Program-made: the position numbers and the translations under genes
The notes under the pieces: model-generated
The model's database searches: none
The model's input: the letters and a program-made list of their open reading frames with translations, nothing else
What the model was told of the DNA's origin: nothing
Part shown: positions 16,960-25,587 of the stretch, in pieces
Layout: each line of letters starts with the position of its first letter
Numbering within the stretch: the stretch's first letter is position 1
From: Streptomyces liliiviolaceus
GTDB lineage: Bacteria; Actinomycetota; Actinomycetes; Streptomycetales; Streptomycetaceae
Length of the DNA: 64,000 nt
NCBI RefSeq assembly: GCF_018070025.1
Contig: NZ_JAGPYQ010000001.1
Span: 744,001 to 808,000 of the forward strand
Direction of reading: 5' to 3'

Positions 16960-17799
16960 ATGCCCGAAGACACGCGCAGCGAGGTGTACGGGGAACTGGC
17001 CGCCGTCGGCCCGTACGGGGTGCGTCCCGGCCATGCCCTGATCACGATGGTGGAGCCGCATCCGGGCCACGAGTACGCGTACAACCGGTGGTACGAGGAC
17101 GACCACTACTACGCGGGCGCGATGGCGATGCCGTGGATGTACGCGGGGCGGCGGTGGGTGGCGACCCGGGATCTGCAGCTGCTGCGCCGGCCCGAGAAGT
17201 CGGCGGTCGCGCAGCCGGTCACCGCCGGGTGCTACCTCTCGACGTACTGGGTCACGGACGGCCGCCACGACGACCACATGAAGTGGACCGTCGGCATCAA
17301 CAAGCGGCTGAACAGGGACGGGCGGGTCTACCAGGACCGTACGCACGTCTTCACGGCGTTCCAGGACCACGAGGCGACGGTGTACCGGGACGGGGCCGCG
17401 GGGCCGCGCGACTTCCACGCGCTGGACCATCCGTACCAGGGGCTGGTCCTTCAGGTCGTCGACGCCGAATCCGCCGTCGGACGGGCCGAGTTGCTGGAGT
17501 GGCTGCGCTCCCGGCACCTTCCGAAGCGGCTTGCCGGGTCCCCCGCCGCCATGGTCACGGTCTTCCGGCCGACGCCGCTGCCCGGCGACCGCATGACGTA
17601 CGTGAAGCAGGTCGAGGGGGTCGATACGCGGCTGACGCTGCTGTGGTTCCTGGAGGCGGATCCGCGGGAGTGCTGGGAGGAGTACTTCACCGGGCTGGAG
17701 GCGCCCGTGGCCGAGACGGGGCTGGGGCGGGTGGAGCTGGTGGCGCCGTTCATTCCCACGGTGCCGGGGACCGACCGGTACGTCGACCGGTTGCGGTGA
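16960..17799 (+). CDS. EthD-like/dimeric alpha-beta barrel protein (DUF4286-like)
   Basis: 279 residues from the ATG at 16960, chosen because GGAAGGGGAG sits just before it; an ATG at 16921 would add 13 residues but has a poorer site. The motif 'EYAYNRWYEDDHYYAGAMAM' matches the NxWYdxeH signature of EthD-like ferredoxin-fold proteins, and a second similar module follows ('SRHLPKRLAGSPAAMVTVF'). The family helps ring or ketone degradation in some pathways; here the function is unknown. It shares a divergent operator region with the SDR. Confidence 0.65.
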   Translation: MPEDTRSEVYGELAAVGPYGVRPGHALITMVEPHPGHEYAYNRWYEDDHYYAGAMAMPWMYAGRRWVATRDLQLLRRPEKSAVAQPVTAGCYLSTYWVTDGRHDDHMKWTVGINKRLNRDGRVYQDRTHVFTAFQDHEATVYRDGAAGPRDFHALDHPYQGLVLQVVDAESAVGRAELLEWLRSRHLPKRLAGSPAAMVTVFRPTPLPGDRMTYVKQVEGVDTRLTLLWFLEADPRECWEEYFTGLEAPVAETGLGRVELVAPFIPTVPGTDRYVDRLR

Positions 17800-17848
17800 G
17801 ACGGGTGAGCCGAAAATCGGTGGTCCGTGGGGCGTGGATGGTGTCTGG

Positions 17849-17881
17849 TGTCAGGTGTTCCGTTCCGTAACACACCTGACA
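17849..17881. promoter_or_regulatory. 10-bp inverted repeat upstream of the DUF2165 gene
   Basis: TGTCAGGTGT and ACACCTGACA, perfect arms 13 bp apart, ending 16 bp before the ATG at 17898. The arms are less GC-rich than a terminator's, and the place just before a start suggests an operator. Termination of the upstream gene cannot be ruled out. Confidence 0.5.
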
Positions 17882-17897
17882 GCTAGGGGACTTGAGG

Positions 17898-18398
17898 ATG
17901 GCGGCAGCACGGGCCCTACCGATCACCGCGACTCTGCTCACCGGCACGGTCGCGCTCTACATCACGCTCGTGGCGTTCGGGAACATCACCGACTTCGGCA
18001 CCAACCAGCAGTTCGTGCAGCATGTTCTGGCCATGGACACCACGTTCAAGGACGACGACCTGATGTGGCGGGCCGTCGAGTCCGAGGGGATTCAGAACGC
18101 GGTGTACGTCGCGATCATCGCGTGGGAGACGGTGGCGGCGCTCGTGCTGATCCTGGGCACGGTCCAGTGGGTGCGGCGGGATGTCGCGCGGGCCCGGCGG
18201 ACGTCCACGGTGGGGTTGTTGATGTTGATGCTGCTCTTCGGGGCGGGGTTTCTCGCGGTGGGGGGTGAGTGGTTCGCCATGTGGCAGTCGGAGGACTGGA
18301 ACGGGCTGGATGCGGCTGTGCGGGTGTTTTTGCTGAGTTCGGTCGTGCTGATCGCCATTCACCTGCCGGTGGATCGGGTGGCGGGGGTGGATGGCTAG
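17898..18398 (+). CDS. DUF2165 four-helix membrane protein
   Basis: 166 residues, ATG at 17898 after AGGGGA. Four hydrophobic segments (near residues 8-28, 71-95, 105-125 and 140-160) and the conserved stretch 'NITDFGTNQQFVQHVLAMDT' identify DUF2165, small integral membrane proteins of unknown role. The operator-like repeat in its leader suggests specific control. Confidence 0.85.
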   Translation: MAAARALPITATLLTGTVALYITLVAFGNITDFGTNQQFVQHVLAMDTTFKDDDLMWRAVESEGIQNAVYVAIIAWETVAALVLILGTVQWVRRDVARARRTSTVGLLMLMLLFGAGFLAVGGEWFAMWQSEDWNGLDAAVRVFLLSSVVLIAIHLPVDRVAGVDG

Positions 18399-18441
18399 TC
18401 CCTACCAGGAGGGGTGGTCGGGGTGAGCGGGGGGCTGCGGG

Positions 18442-18548
18442 CCGGTGGGGGCTTGTCGCGCAGTTCCCCGCGCCCCTGAAGGATGAAAAGCAGGGGCGCA
18501 GCCCCGCTTTTCAGGGGCGCGGGGAACTGCGCGGCCAGCCCCCACCGG
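18442..18548. repeat. Streptomyces-type intergenic palindromic repeat
   Basis: A 38-bp left arm (18442-18479) pairs with a right arm (18511-18548) around an inner hairpin (AAAAGC.GGGGC / GCCCCGCTTTT). The right arm includes GGGGCGCGGGGAACTGCGCG, which recurs at 62195-62214. It lies between convergent genes and should act as a bidirectional terminator. Confidence 0.8.
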
Positions 18549-18572
18549 AGCCGCACCCGACGAGAGTCCCCC

Positions 18573-21500
18573 TCACGGGGCCTGGTGGGAGCTGATGTCC
18601 TCGGCGGCCCTTGTTGCCGCTGTCAGCAAGGGGGCCATGCGGAGGGCGTCGGCCTGCGGGGACGTGTGGAGGTCCCGCAGGATCAGGGTCAGCGTGGCCA
18701 GGTCGTCCCAGTCGGGAGGCCCGGACAGGAGCTCCGTCAGGGCCTCCTGCGCCGCGGGCCAGTCCGACAGCGCGCAGGCCAGGAAGCAGCGGGCCTGCGT
18801 GCGTTCCAGGTCGCCCAGGGTGCTCTCCGGGGCGGGCAGCGCGGCGTCGGAGGCCACCAAGGCCGCCAGCTCCCGCCACAGGGGTTCCGCCGCCGGCAGG
18901 CCCTGCGACTGGCTCGCCGTCATCGCCAGTTGGAAGGTGCCCGGGATCGGGGCCGTCGCGCGCAGCCGTTCCGCCGTACGCAGGGCCTGCGGCCACTGTC
19001 CCGCGTGGCGGTGCACGTCGCAGCGCAGGTCGTCCAGGTCGTCGGCCCCGTCCGCCGCCGACAGCCGTGCCGACGCCTCCTCCCACCGGTCGCACTGTGT
19101 GAGGAGTTCGATGGCCGTGCGGCGCGCCCAGGCCGCCCGGGACGCCGGTTCCAGCGTGGCGCAGCGGTCCAGGTCGGCCAGCGCCTGATCGGTCCGGCCG
19201 GTCGCCAGGCAGACCCGCGCGCGCGTGGCGTACAGCCATCCGTCGTCCGGGGTCGACGTCAGAGCGCGGTCCAGGTGCCACAGGGCCTGTCCGTGGTCCT
19301 TCGTGAGGAGGTGGACTCCGATGAGCCCGGTCCGCGCGGCCTTGTCGTCCGGGCTCCGGTCCAGTACGCGGCGGAAGACGGCGACCGCCTCCTCGTACCG
19401 GCCCTCCTCGCAGTACTCGGCGCCCAGTTCGTCGCTGATCCAGTCGCTGTCCGGGGCCGTCTCGACGGCTCGCTCCAGGTACGTGAACATGGCGGCCCGG
19501 TCGCCGAGTTCGTCCTGCACGCGGGCCGTCGTCACCAGCGCCCACGCGTAGTCGGGCCGCAGTTCGACGGCTCGGGCGAGGTCGGCCAGGCCCTCCTCGT
19601 GGCGGCCCAGGTCGGACAGGGCCGCGCCGCGGCTCGCCAGGGCGGAGGCGTAGTCGGCCCGCAGGGTGAGCGCGCGGGTCAGTTCGGCGACGGCCTCCTC
19701 CGGGCGGTCGGCCAGCCGGTAGGCGTCCCCGCGCTCCGAGGCGACCCAGGCCGCGTCGGGCGCGACGCGGACGGCCCGGTCGAAGTCGGCGAAGGCCTCG
19801 TCCGGTTCGCCCCTGGTGCGGCGCAGACGGGCCCTGCGCACCAGCGCCCAGGCGTTGTCCGGCTCGATGCCGAGCGCCCGGTCGAAGTCGGCGAGCGCCT
19901 CGTCGTACCGCCCCAGTGCGGTCCGGCACACGGCCCGGCCGGTCAGCGGGTCGGCGTCGGCCGGGGCGAGGGCGACGGCGCGGTCGAAGTCGGCGACGGC
20001 CTCCTCGAAGCGGCCCGCCAGCCGGTAGGTCTCCGCGCGCGCGGAAATGATCCACTCGGTGCCGGGGGCCAGTTCGTCCGCCCGGTCGAGTGCGGCCAGT
20101 GCCGCCGGGAAGTCGTCCAGCAGCTGGTGGGTGTAGCCGCGGCCGTAGTGGGCCCAGGCGAGCCGCGGATCGAGCTCCAGGGCCCTGCCGTACTCCTCCA
20201 GGGCTTCGCGGTGTCGGCCGCCGTAGCGCAGTTCCCGGCCCCGCAGGGTGTGCGCGAGGGCCCGGCCGGCCGGGTCGGGGCCGGGGCGGGCCAGGAGCAG
20301 GGCCATCGCGCCGGCGATCCCGGCCGTGTCGTCGTCGAGCGCCTCCCCGAGTCGTACGCCCCACTCGGCGAGGTCGGTGTGGTCGGTGTCGCGGCCCGCG
20401 TCCTCCAGCATCCGCGCCCAGCCGCGGCCGAGGACGGCGTCCTCGCGGCAGGCCTCGACCAGCGCGCGCAGGGCCGCGCCGAGCGCCGCGGGCGGGCGCG
20501 CGCAGAGCAGGTGGTACGTCTCCTCCAGGCGCAGCTCGCGCCACTCCTCGTCGGCCCACAGGTCCTCGGTCGCCCGGCCGGCCGCGGCCTCGGTCCGCCA
20601 GCGGGCGAAGGTCTCCGCGAGACGCCGGTGGCGGCCGGCCCACTCCCGCCGGGAGCGGCGTCGCTCCAGCCGCAGCATCGGGGCCCGTACGACGTCGTGG
20701 TAGCGCACACGGGCCCCGCGCTCGCCGACGAACGGCAGGCCGGTCAACCAGTCGTACAGCGCGTCCGGATCGTCCGGCACGGCCAGGCCGTCGTCGGGGT
20801 GGCCGATGAGGGCCCGGAAGACGTCCGCGTCCAGTTGCCGGGGCAGCGCGCAGACGCGGGCGACCTGGCGGCGGGTGTCGTCGGGCTCCCACTGCAGGAA
20901 GCGTTTGACGGCTCCGGCGCTCGGGTCGCCCACGTCGTCCGGGTCGCCGGGGCGGGTCTCCGCGAGCGTCGACACGAGGACGGGCAGGCCACCGGTGAGG
21001 CGCAGCACCTCCTTGACGACCGGTTCGGCGACGACCCCCTTCCCGGCGAGGAGCCCGCGGGACTCGGACTCGGTGAACGGCGCCAGCGACACGTCCGCCA
21101 CGGAGCCCGTGCCGCTCCAGCGGGCGGTGTCCAGGGGGCGCTGTCCCGCGGTGACCACCAGGAGGGTCGCGGGCAGCCTGCTGTCCGCCTCCTGGCGCGT
21201 GACCAGGTCGTACAGCCACGGGTCGAGGAACGGGCCGGTCCGTTCGTACGTGTCGAAGAACAGGACGATCCAGGGGGTGGCGGAGGCCGCCGCGCGCAGT
21301 TCGCGGAGCAGGACCGGGGTGAGGACCTTCTCCGGGGACATCACCAGTTCGATGTCGTCGGGGTCGCGGAAGCGGGCGCTCAGGCCCGTGCGCAGCCGGT
21401 CCGCGCCCTGGGCGAGCAGGTCGGCGGGCAGGGCGCCCGTGAAGAGACCGGCGCCCGGCACGGCGGCCTCCACGGCCGCCAGACCGAGTCCGACGGCGGT

Positions 21501-21938
21501 CCTGCTCCCGGCGGACGCCGACCGGGGCTGCCCCTGCTGCCCCTGCTCCGGGGCCAGGGCGGCGAGGGCGGCGGCCTCCGCCTCGTGCCGCCGGTCCCGG
21601 TACACGGCGAGCCGCCGCTCCAGGTCCTTCAACCGCCGTCCCTGGTCGGCGAACTGGACGCACATCTCGCCCATCGCCTCCGGCACGCTGCCGACCCGCT
21701 CGTCGATGTACGCGGTCAGCGCCCCGCGTTCGCGTGCGAGCTGCCGCAACTCCTGCACCAGGAAGGTCTTTCCGACGCCCGCGGTGCCGTGCACATGGAA
21801 GCGGAAGCGGTGCCGGGCGTCTCCCGCGGGCAGGTCGAAGTTCGCGAGGAACGCGGCCCGTTCGGCGTCCCGTCCCACGAATCCGGCGCGGTTGCCCTGC
21901 CGGATCAGCTCCTGCCACGACGGCCCTGCCTGTGCCAC
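18573..21938 (-). CDS. P-loop NTPase with long TPR array
   Basis: 1121 residues, GTG at 21938 behind GAGGAGGCGG. The N-terminal 'AGFVGRDAERAAFLANF' and Walker A 'GTAGVGKT' (residues 51-58) mark an AAA_16/STAND-like NTPase; 'PWIVLFFDTYERT' looks like its Walker B. A winged-helix-like region follows ('GLPVLVSTLAETRP' to about residue 420). From about residue 560 there are ten or more TPR units with the W-LG-Y-A-F-A-P pattern ('WAHYGRGYTHQLLDDFPAAL'). I find no enzymatic effector domain. It may be a signalling scaffold or regulator. Confidence 0.8.
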   Translation of the reverse strand: MAQAGPSWQELIRQGNRAGFVGRDAERAAFLANFDLPAGDARHRFRFHVHGTAGVGKTFLVQELRQLARERGALTAYIDERVGSVPEAMGEMCVQFADQGRRLKDLERRLAVYRDRRHEAEAAALAALAPEQGQQGQPRSASAGSRTAVGLGLAAVEAAVPGAGLFTGALPADLLAQGADRLRTGLSARFRDPDDIELVMSPEKVLTPVLLRELRAAASATPWIVLFFDTYERTGPFLDPWLYDLVTRQEADSRLPATLLVVTAGQRPLDTARWSGTGSVADVSLAPFTESESRGLLAGKGVVAEPVVKEVLRLTGGLPVLVSTLAETRPGDPDDVGDPSAGAVKRFLQWEPDDTRRQVARVCALPRQLDADVFRALIGHPDDGLAVPDDPDALYDWLTGLPFVGERGARVRYHDVVRAPMLRLERRRSRREWAGRHRRLAETFARWRTEAAAGRATEDLWADEEWRELRLEETYHLLCARPPAALGAALRALVEACREDAVLGRGWARMLEDAGRDTDHTDLAEWGVRLGEALDDDTAGIAGAMALLLARPGPDPAGRALAHTLRGRELRYGGRHREALEEYGRALELDPRLAWAHYGRGYTHQLLDDFPAALAALDRADELAPGTEWIISARAETYRLAGRFEEAVADFDRAVALAPADADPLTGRAVCRTALGRYDEALADFDRALGIEPDNAWALVRRARLRRTRGEPDEAFADFDRAVRVAPDAAWVASERGDAYRLADRPEEAVAELTRALTLRADYASALASRGAALSDLGRHEEGLADLARAVELRPDYAWALVTTARVQDELGDRAAMFTYLERAVETAPDSDWISDELGAEYCEEGRYEEAVAVFRRVLDRSPDDKAARTGLIGVHLLTKDHGQALWHLDRALTSTPDDGWLYATRARVCLATGRTDQALADLDRCATLEPASRAAWARRTAIELLTQCDRWEEASARLSAADGADDLDDLRCDVHRHAGQWPQALRTAERLRATAPIPGTFQLAMTASQSQGLPAAEPLWRELAALVASDAALPAPESTLGDLERTQARCFLACALSDWPAAQEALTELLSGPPDWDDLATLTLILRDLHTSPQADALRMAPLLTAATRAAEDISSHQAP

Positions 21939-22125
21939 CGGTCCGCCTCCTCGCCCCGCCGGGTCACCTGAGGGTCCCAGTGTGGATCAACTCGGCTCCG
22001 GCTGAACAGGAGTCGACGGACGACGTGCCGTCTCGACCGGTCGGCCCGCGACTGCCAGAGTCATAGGAAGCGGACCGTGTCAGAAACCGGGCCAGCACAG
22101 GTGAAGGTGAAGGCGGGCCGAGGTC

Positions 22126-22587
22126 GTGCAGTCAGTCGACGGTGAGAACGGATCGGGCGCACCCTTCATATCCACTGCCATGCAGCTGAGCGGAGACACC
22201 TCGTGCATCGCCGCGGCACGCCGTCTCGCGGCCGATTTCCTCACCCGCGCGAGCACCGAGCAGCACGTGGTCGTCTCCGCCCACGCGCTGGGCCTCACCC
22301 AGCTGGTCGTCAGCGAACTCGTCACCAACGCCCGCAGGCACGCCCCCGGCCCCGCGCTGATGGAACTGCGCATCGCGGACTCCACGGTGGAGGTGACCGT
22401 GCAGGACAGCGTCCCCGTACGGCCCACCATCCATGCCTCCGACCCGCAGCGCATCGGCCGGCACGGCCTGGAGATCGTCGCGGCCGTCGCCGAGGACTTC
22501 TACGTCCGTCTCGAAGAGACCGGCAAACGCGTCACCGCCCACATCGCCCTGACCGACGGTCCCGTCCCCCGGCCGCAGGAGCCCTGA
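22126..22587 (+). CDS. RsbW-like ATP-binding protein (anti-sigma type)
   Basis: 153 residues from the GTG at 22126; an internal ATG at 22180 is the alternative. The GHKL fold is shown by the N box 'LVVSELVTNARRHAPG', then 'VEVTVQDSV' and 'RHGLEIVAAVAEDF'. These proteins act as serine kinases or anti-sigma factors, and Streptomyces has many orphan copies. It precedes the ECF41 operon by about 60 bp, but I see no evidence that it acts on that sigma factor. Confidence 0.85.
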   Translation: MQSVDGENGSGAPFISTAMQLSGDTSCIAAARRLAADFLTRASTEQHVVVSAHALGLTQLVVSELVTNARRHAPGPALMELRIADSTVEVTVQDSVPVRPTIHASDPQRIGRHGLEIVAAVAEDFYVRLEETGKRVTAHIALTDGPVPRPQEP

Positions 22588-22611
22588 GCGGCCGGGGCGG
22601 ACAGGACCCAC

Positions 22612-22637
22612 CTCACACTTTCGCGGGCCGTCTCGTC
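22612..22637 (+). promoter_or_regulatory. Probable ECF41-type promoter
   Basis: CTCACA at 22612-22617, 16-nt spacer, CGTC at 22634-22637, 8 nt before the ATG at 22646. From memory, ECF41 sigma factors recognise TGTCACA-N16-CGTC in front of their own operons. Spacing and -10 fit exactly and the -35 differs by one base in the last six. Confidence 0.55.
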
Positions 22638-22645
22638 ATAGAGGC

Positions 22646-23113
22646 ATGAACACGAAGATCCGGTACGCCACCCTCGGGTTCCTGGGCGTGACCGCGCTGT
22701 ACACCGGGGCCTGGGCCTACTTCGCGCCGAGGGAGTGGCACGCCGGCTTTCCCGGGTTCGGGATGAGCTGGCTGCCCCAGCTGGGCCCCTACAACGAACA
22801 CCTCGCCAAGGATGCCGGGGCCATGTTCCTCGCGCTGGCCGTGCTCACGGCGATCGCGCTGCGGTCCGTGCGGAACAACCGGCTCGTACAGACGGCCGGT
22901 GCGGTGTGGCTCGTCTTCAACGTGCTGCACCTCGGCTATCACATGCAGCATCTGGGGATGTACGGCACGCGTGACCAGGTCCTCAACGTCGTCGCGCTGA
23001 CGGCCCTGGTGCTCGCGTCGGCCGTCCTGCTCGTACCGGTGAAGTCCGTGAACTCAGTGAAGTCCGTCAAGTCCGTAACGGCCGAGGGAGAATCGTCATG
23101 CGCGTCGCGGTAG
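22646..23113 (+). CDS. Small four-helix membrane protein in the ECF41 operon
   Basis: 155 residues with four membrane helices ('YATLGFLGVTALYTGAWAYF', 'DAGAMFLALAVLTAIAL', 'AVWLVFNVLHLGYHM', 'VVALTALVLASAVLLV'). The C-terminus carries a short repeat of Val-Lys/Asn-Ser encoded by near-identical 9- to 12-bp units around 23041-23080. Its 3' end overlaps the next gene by 16 nt. Such membrane proteins accompany ECF41 operons in some actinobacteria; the function is unknown. Confidence 0.75.
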   Translation: MNTKIRYATLGFLGVTALYTGAWAYFAPREWHAGFPGFGMSWLPQLGPYNEHLAKDAGAMFLALAVLTAIALRSVRNNRLVQTAGAVWLVFNVLHLGYHMQHLGMYGTRDQVLNVVALTALVLASAVLLVPVKSVNSVKSVKSVTAEGESSCASR

Positions 23114-23880
23114 CCGGTGGGACCGGGCTCGTCGGCGGTCACGTCGTCCGGGAGCTGACGGCGGCCGGGCACGAGCCGGTGGTGCTGGCCAGGTCACGGG
23201 GTGTCGACCTGGTGACCGGTGCCGGGCTCGACCCCGCCATGGCGGGCGTCGAGGCGGTCGTCGACGTCAGCAATCTGGACACCACCCGCGCCAGGACGGC
23301 GATCGCGTTCTTCGAGAGCGCCGGGCGCCGTCTGCTGGACGCCGGCGCCCGGGTCGGCGTACGGCACCATGTCGTCCTGTCGATCGTCGGTCTCGAACGC
23401 GTCGGCCTCGGCTACTACCAGGGGAAACTGCGGCAGGAGGAGATCGTCGCGCAGGGCGGGGGCGGGGCAGTTCCGTGGACCGTGCTGCGGGCCACGCAGT
23501 TCCACGAGTTTCCGCTCCAGGTCCTCGACCGGGTGCCCGGACCGCTCGCCGTGGTCCCCCGCATGCGTACGCAGCCGGTGGCGGCCCGCGAGGTCGCCCG
23601 GCACCTCGTGGAACTCGTCCTCGGACCGCCGCGGGGCATGGCGCCCGAGCTGGCCGGGCCGCGCGTCGAGGAGCTGGTCGACATGACACGGCGGCTGCTG
23701 CGGGCCCGCGGGCAGCGCCGGCTGCTGCTGCCGGTGAAGATGCCCGGCAGGGCGGGCACTGCCATGGTCGAAGGGGGCAACCTGCCCACCGGGTCCGCCG
23801 GACCCCGCGGCCACCAGACCTTCGACGCGTGGCTGGCCGAGTATGCCGGGCAGGGAGAGAAAGGGGTGCGGGGAGAGTGA
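23098..23880 (+). CDS. NAD(P)-binding atypical SDR (NmrA/epimerase type), ECF41 partner
   Basis: 260 residues beginning 'MRVAVAGGTGLVGGHVVREL', the GxxGxxG nucleotide-binding motif of atypical SDRs. 'HHVVLSIVGLERVGLGYYQGK' carries the Tyr-x-x-x-Lys pair and 'WTVLRATQFHEFP' is typical of NmrA-like reductases. ECF41 sigma genes are characteristically next to a carboxymuconolactone decarboxylase, oxidoreductase or epimerase; this gene fills that role. Its stop overlaps the GTG of the sigma gene. Confidence 0.88.
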   Translation: MRVAVAGGTGLVGGHVVRELTAAGHEPVVLARSRGVDLVTGAGLDPAMAGVEAVVDVSNLDTTRARTAIAFFESAGRRLLDAGARVGVRHHVVLSIVGLERVGLGYYQGKLRQEEIVAQGGGGAVPWTVLRATQFHEFPLQVLDRVPGPLAVVPRMRTQPVAAREVARHLVELVLGPPRGMAPELAGPRVEELVDMTRRLLRARGQRRLLLPVKMPGRAGTAMVEGGNLPTGSAGPRGHQTFDAWLAEYAGQGEKGVRGE

Positions 23881-24854
23881 GCGGTGGCGGCGGCCCCGGC
23901 CTCGGGGACCTGATGGCCGAGCGGCGGCGGCTGCTCGGGCTCGGCTACCGCATGCTCGGCTCGGTGCAGGACGCCGAGGACGTCGTCCAGGAGACGTACG
24001 CCCGCTGGTACGCCCTGTCCGAGGCCGAGCAGGAGGCGATCGTCGCCCCGCTGGCCTGGCTGACCCGGGTCGCCTCGCGGATCTGCCTGGACCAGCTGGC
24101 GTCGGCGCGCGTCCGCCGGGAGCGCTACACCGGTGAGTGGCTGCCCGAGCCCGTCAGGGGCGGCGCCGCCACCTGGACCAGCGCGGGCGGCGGGGAGGGC
24201 GCGGGCAGCGGCGACCCCGCGGACCGCGTCACGCTCGACGAGTCGGTGAGCATGGGCATGCTCGTGGTGCTGGACTCGGTCACCCCCGCCGAGCGCGTGG
24301 CCTTCGTCCTGCACGACGTCTTCGGGGTGCCGTTCGCCGAGATCGCCGAGACCGTCGGCCGCTCCCCCGCGGCCTGCCGCCAGCTCGCCTCCTCGGCCCG
24401 GCGGCGCCTCGCCGAGCGGCGGCCCGTGGGCGCCACGACGACGGAGCACCGGCGGGTCGTCTCCGCGTTCCTCGACGCGTGCGGGACCGGCGATCTCGCC
24501 ACGCTGGTCGCCCTCCTCGACCCCGCGGTCGAGGCGCGCAGCGACGGCGGCGGCAAGGTCCGCGCGGCCCTGCGGCCGGTCGTCGGCGCGGACAAGGTGG
24601 CCCGGTTCCTGCTCGGGCTGCTGCGCAAGGACCCGGGGCTCGATGTCACGCAGGACGACGTCAACGGTTTCCCGGGGGTCGTCGTCCGGATCGCCGGGAC
24701 GACCGTCGCCGTGGTCGGCGTGGGCGTCCGCGCGGGCCGGATCGGTGATCTGTGGCTCGTGGTCAACCCGGACAAACTGCACGCGTGGACGGACGCCGAA
24801 CCGGCGGAACCAGCGGTCGAACCGGCGGAACCGGTAGTCGAACCGGGCGGCTGA
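23877..24854 (+). CDS. ECF41-group RNA polymerase sigma factor (SigJ-like, SnoaL-like C-terminus)
   Basis: 325 residues from a GTG overlapping the previous stop by 4 nt. Sigma region 2 reads 'LLGLGYRMLGSVQDAEDVVQ' and region 4 'AFVLHDVFGVPFAEIAETVG'. The linker 'GEWLPEPV' and the C-terminal SnoaL-like domain with 'DGGGK' (residues 223-227) and 'NPDKL' are the ECF41 hallmarks; this fused domain takes the place of an anti-sigma factor. A repetitive Glu/Pro tail ends the protein. The operon promoter fits self-activation. Confidence 0.92.
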   Translation: MSGGGGPGLGDLMAERRRLLGLGYRMLGSVQDAEDVVQETYARWYALSEAEQEAIVAPLAWLTRVASRICLDQLASARVRRERYTGEWLPEPVRGGAATWTSAGGGEGAGSGDPADRVTLDESVSMGMLVVLDSVTPAERVAFVLHDVFGVPFAEIAETVGRSPAACRQLASSARRRLAERRPVGATTTEHRRVVSAFLDACGTGDLATLVALLDPAVEARSDGGGKVRAALRPVVGADKVARFLLGLLRKDPGLDVTQDDVNGFPGVVVRIAGTTVAVVGVGVRAGRIGDLWLVVNPDKLHAWTDAEPAEPAVEPAEPVVEPGG

Positions 24855-24892
24855 GACCCCCTCCGGAAGCCCGTCCGGAACCCCTCCCGGGC

Positions 24893-25468
24893 CTACTTCA
24901 CGACCGCGACCGTCGTCCCCGCCGTGCCGAACTTCCACACCGCGTCCCCGTCCGCCGCCTTCGTCCGGACGCCGCCCGTCGTCGCACCCGACGCGGGCGG
25001 CGGCGGGGAGGAACCGTCGAGGGCGTTGGAGAAGGCGACGTTGACGCCGGACGCCACGGCGAAGTAGACGATGTTCTCGATCTCCACGCCGTCGCTGCCG
25101 GTCGCGGTCTCGCGCCGGGTGCCGACCGTGTACGTGCCGGGGTCCGGGCTCACCGTCCCCTGCCACACCTTGAACGTGCGCCGGGGCGCGTCGCTCGCGT
25201 CGACCAGCCACACCCGCTTCTGGCCCAGGGAGTAGACGATCCGCCGTCCCGTGCCGGAGCCGTCCGGTACGGCGACCGGCTCGGACTCGTCGGGCGAGGC
25301 GGAGGGCTTGGCGCTCGCGGAGGGGCTGTTCGTCTTCTTGCTCGCCGACGCGGTCGGCTGGGGCCCGTCCCCGGCCTTGACGGCCAGCACGGCCACCAGC
25401 ACCAGGGCGGCCGCGGTCAGACCGGTGACCCAGGCCCACGAGGGAAGCCGTCGGGCAGGCACGGGCAC
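24893..25468 (-). CDS. Membrane-anchored YkuD (L,D-transpeptidase)-like protein lacking the catalytic residues
   Basis: 191 residues from a GTG at 25468 with AGGAG upstream. A signal anchor ('WAWVTGLTAAALVLVAVLAV') and a Ser/Pro/Lys linker lead to a domain following the YkuD plan: 'IVYSLGQKRVWLVDASDAPR', 'VSPDPGTYTVGTR', and an ending 'GDAVWKFGTAGTTVAVVK'. Active enzymes have a His before the catalytic HGC/SHGC motif; here the matching places read 'NVAFSN' and 'TTGGVR', with no Cys or His. It is probably a non-catalytic wall-binding or regulatory homologue. Confidence 0.65.
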   Translation of the reverse strand: MPVPARRLPSWAWVTGLTAAALVLVAVLAVKAGDGPQPTASASKKTNSPSASAKPSASPDESEPVAVPDGSGTGRRIVYSLGQKRVWLVDASDAPRRTFKVWQGTVSPDPGTYTVGTRRETATGSDGVEIENIVYFAVASGVNVAFSNALDGSSPPPPASGATTGGVRTKAADGDAVWKFGTAGTTVAVVK

Positions 25469-25504
25469 GCATCTCCTCAGCTGTGGCTCACCCCGTCGGA
25501 GACA

Positions 25505-25540
25505 CCCCGTCGGAGGTCCGATCATCCTACTCCGACGGGG
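25505..25540 (-). terminator. Hairpin downstream of fbiC
   Basis: CCCCGTCGGAG (25505-25515) pairs perfectly with CTCCGACGGGG (25530-25540). A second palindrome, CCTCCGGAACCGGAGG, follows at 25546-25561. Both lie just after the fbiC stop on the minus strand. Confidence 0.7.
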
Positions 25541-25587
25541 AACTCCCTCCGGAACCGGAGGCCTGTCCTCTGCCTGGACCAGCCGGT

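Noticed and set aside
14335..17799. Symporter, SDR and EthD-like genes as one catabolic operon
   Set aside because: The EthD-like gene is divergent and the SDR-symporter gap is 173 bp; only the shared palindrome supports a link.
18483..21971. 1162-codon forward frame opposite the TPR protein
   Set aside because: Composition (Arg, Gly, Val, Gln) and absence of motifs mark it as a shadow; the reverse frame has a Walker A motif and TPR units.
23475..23876. Upstream extension of the sigma-factor frame
   Set aside because: It overlaps the SDR gene in another frame; the GTG at 23877 with a 4-nt overlap gives the normal sigma N-terminus.
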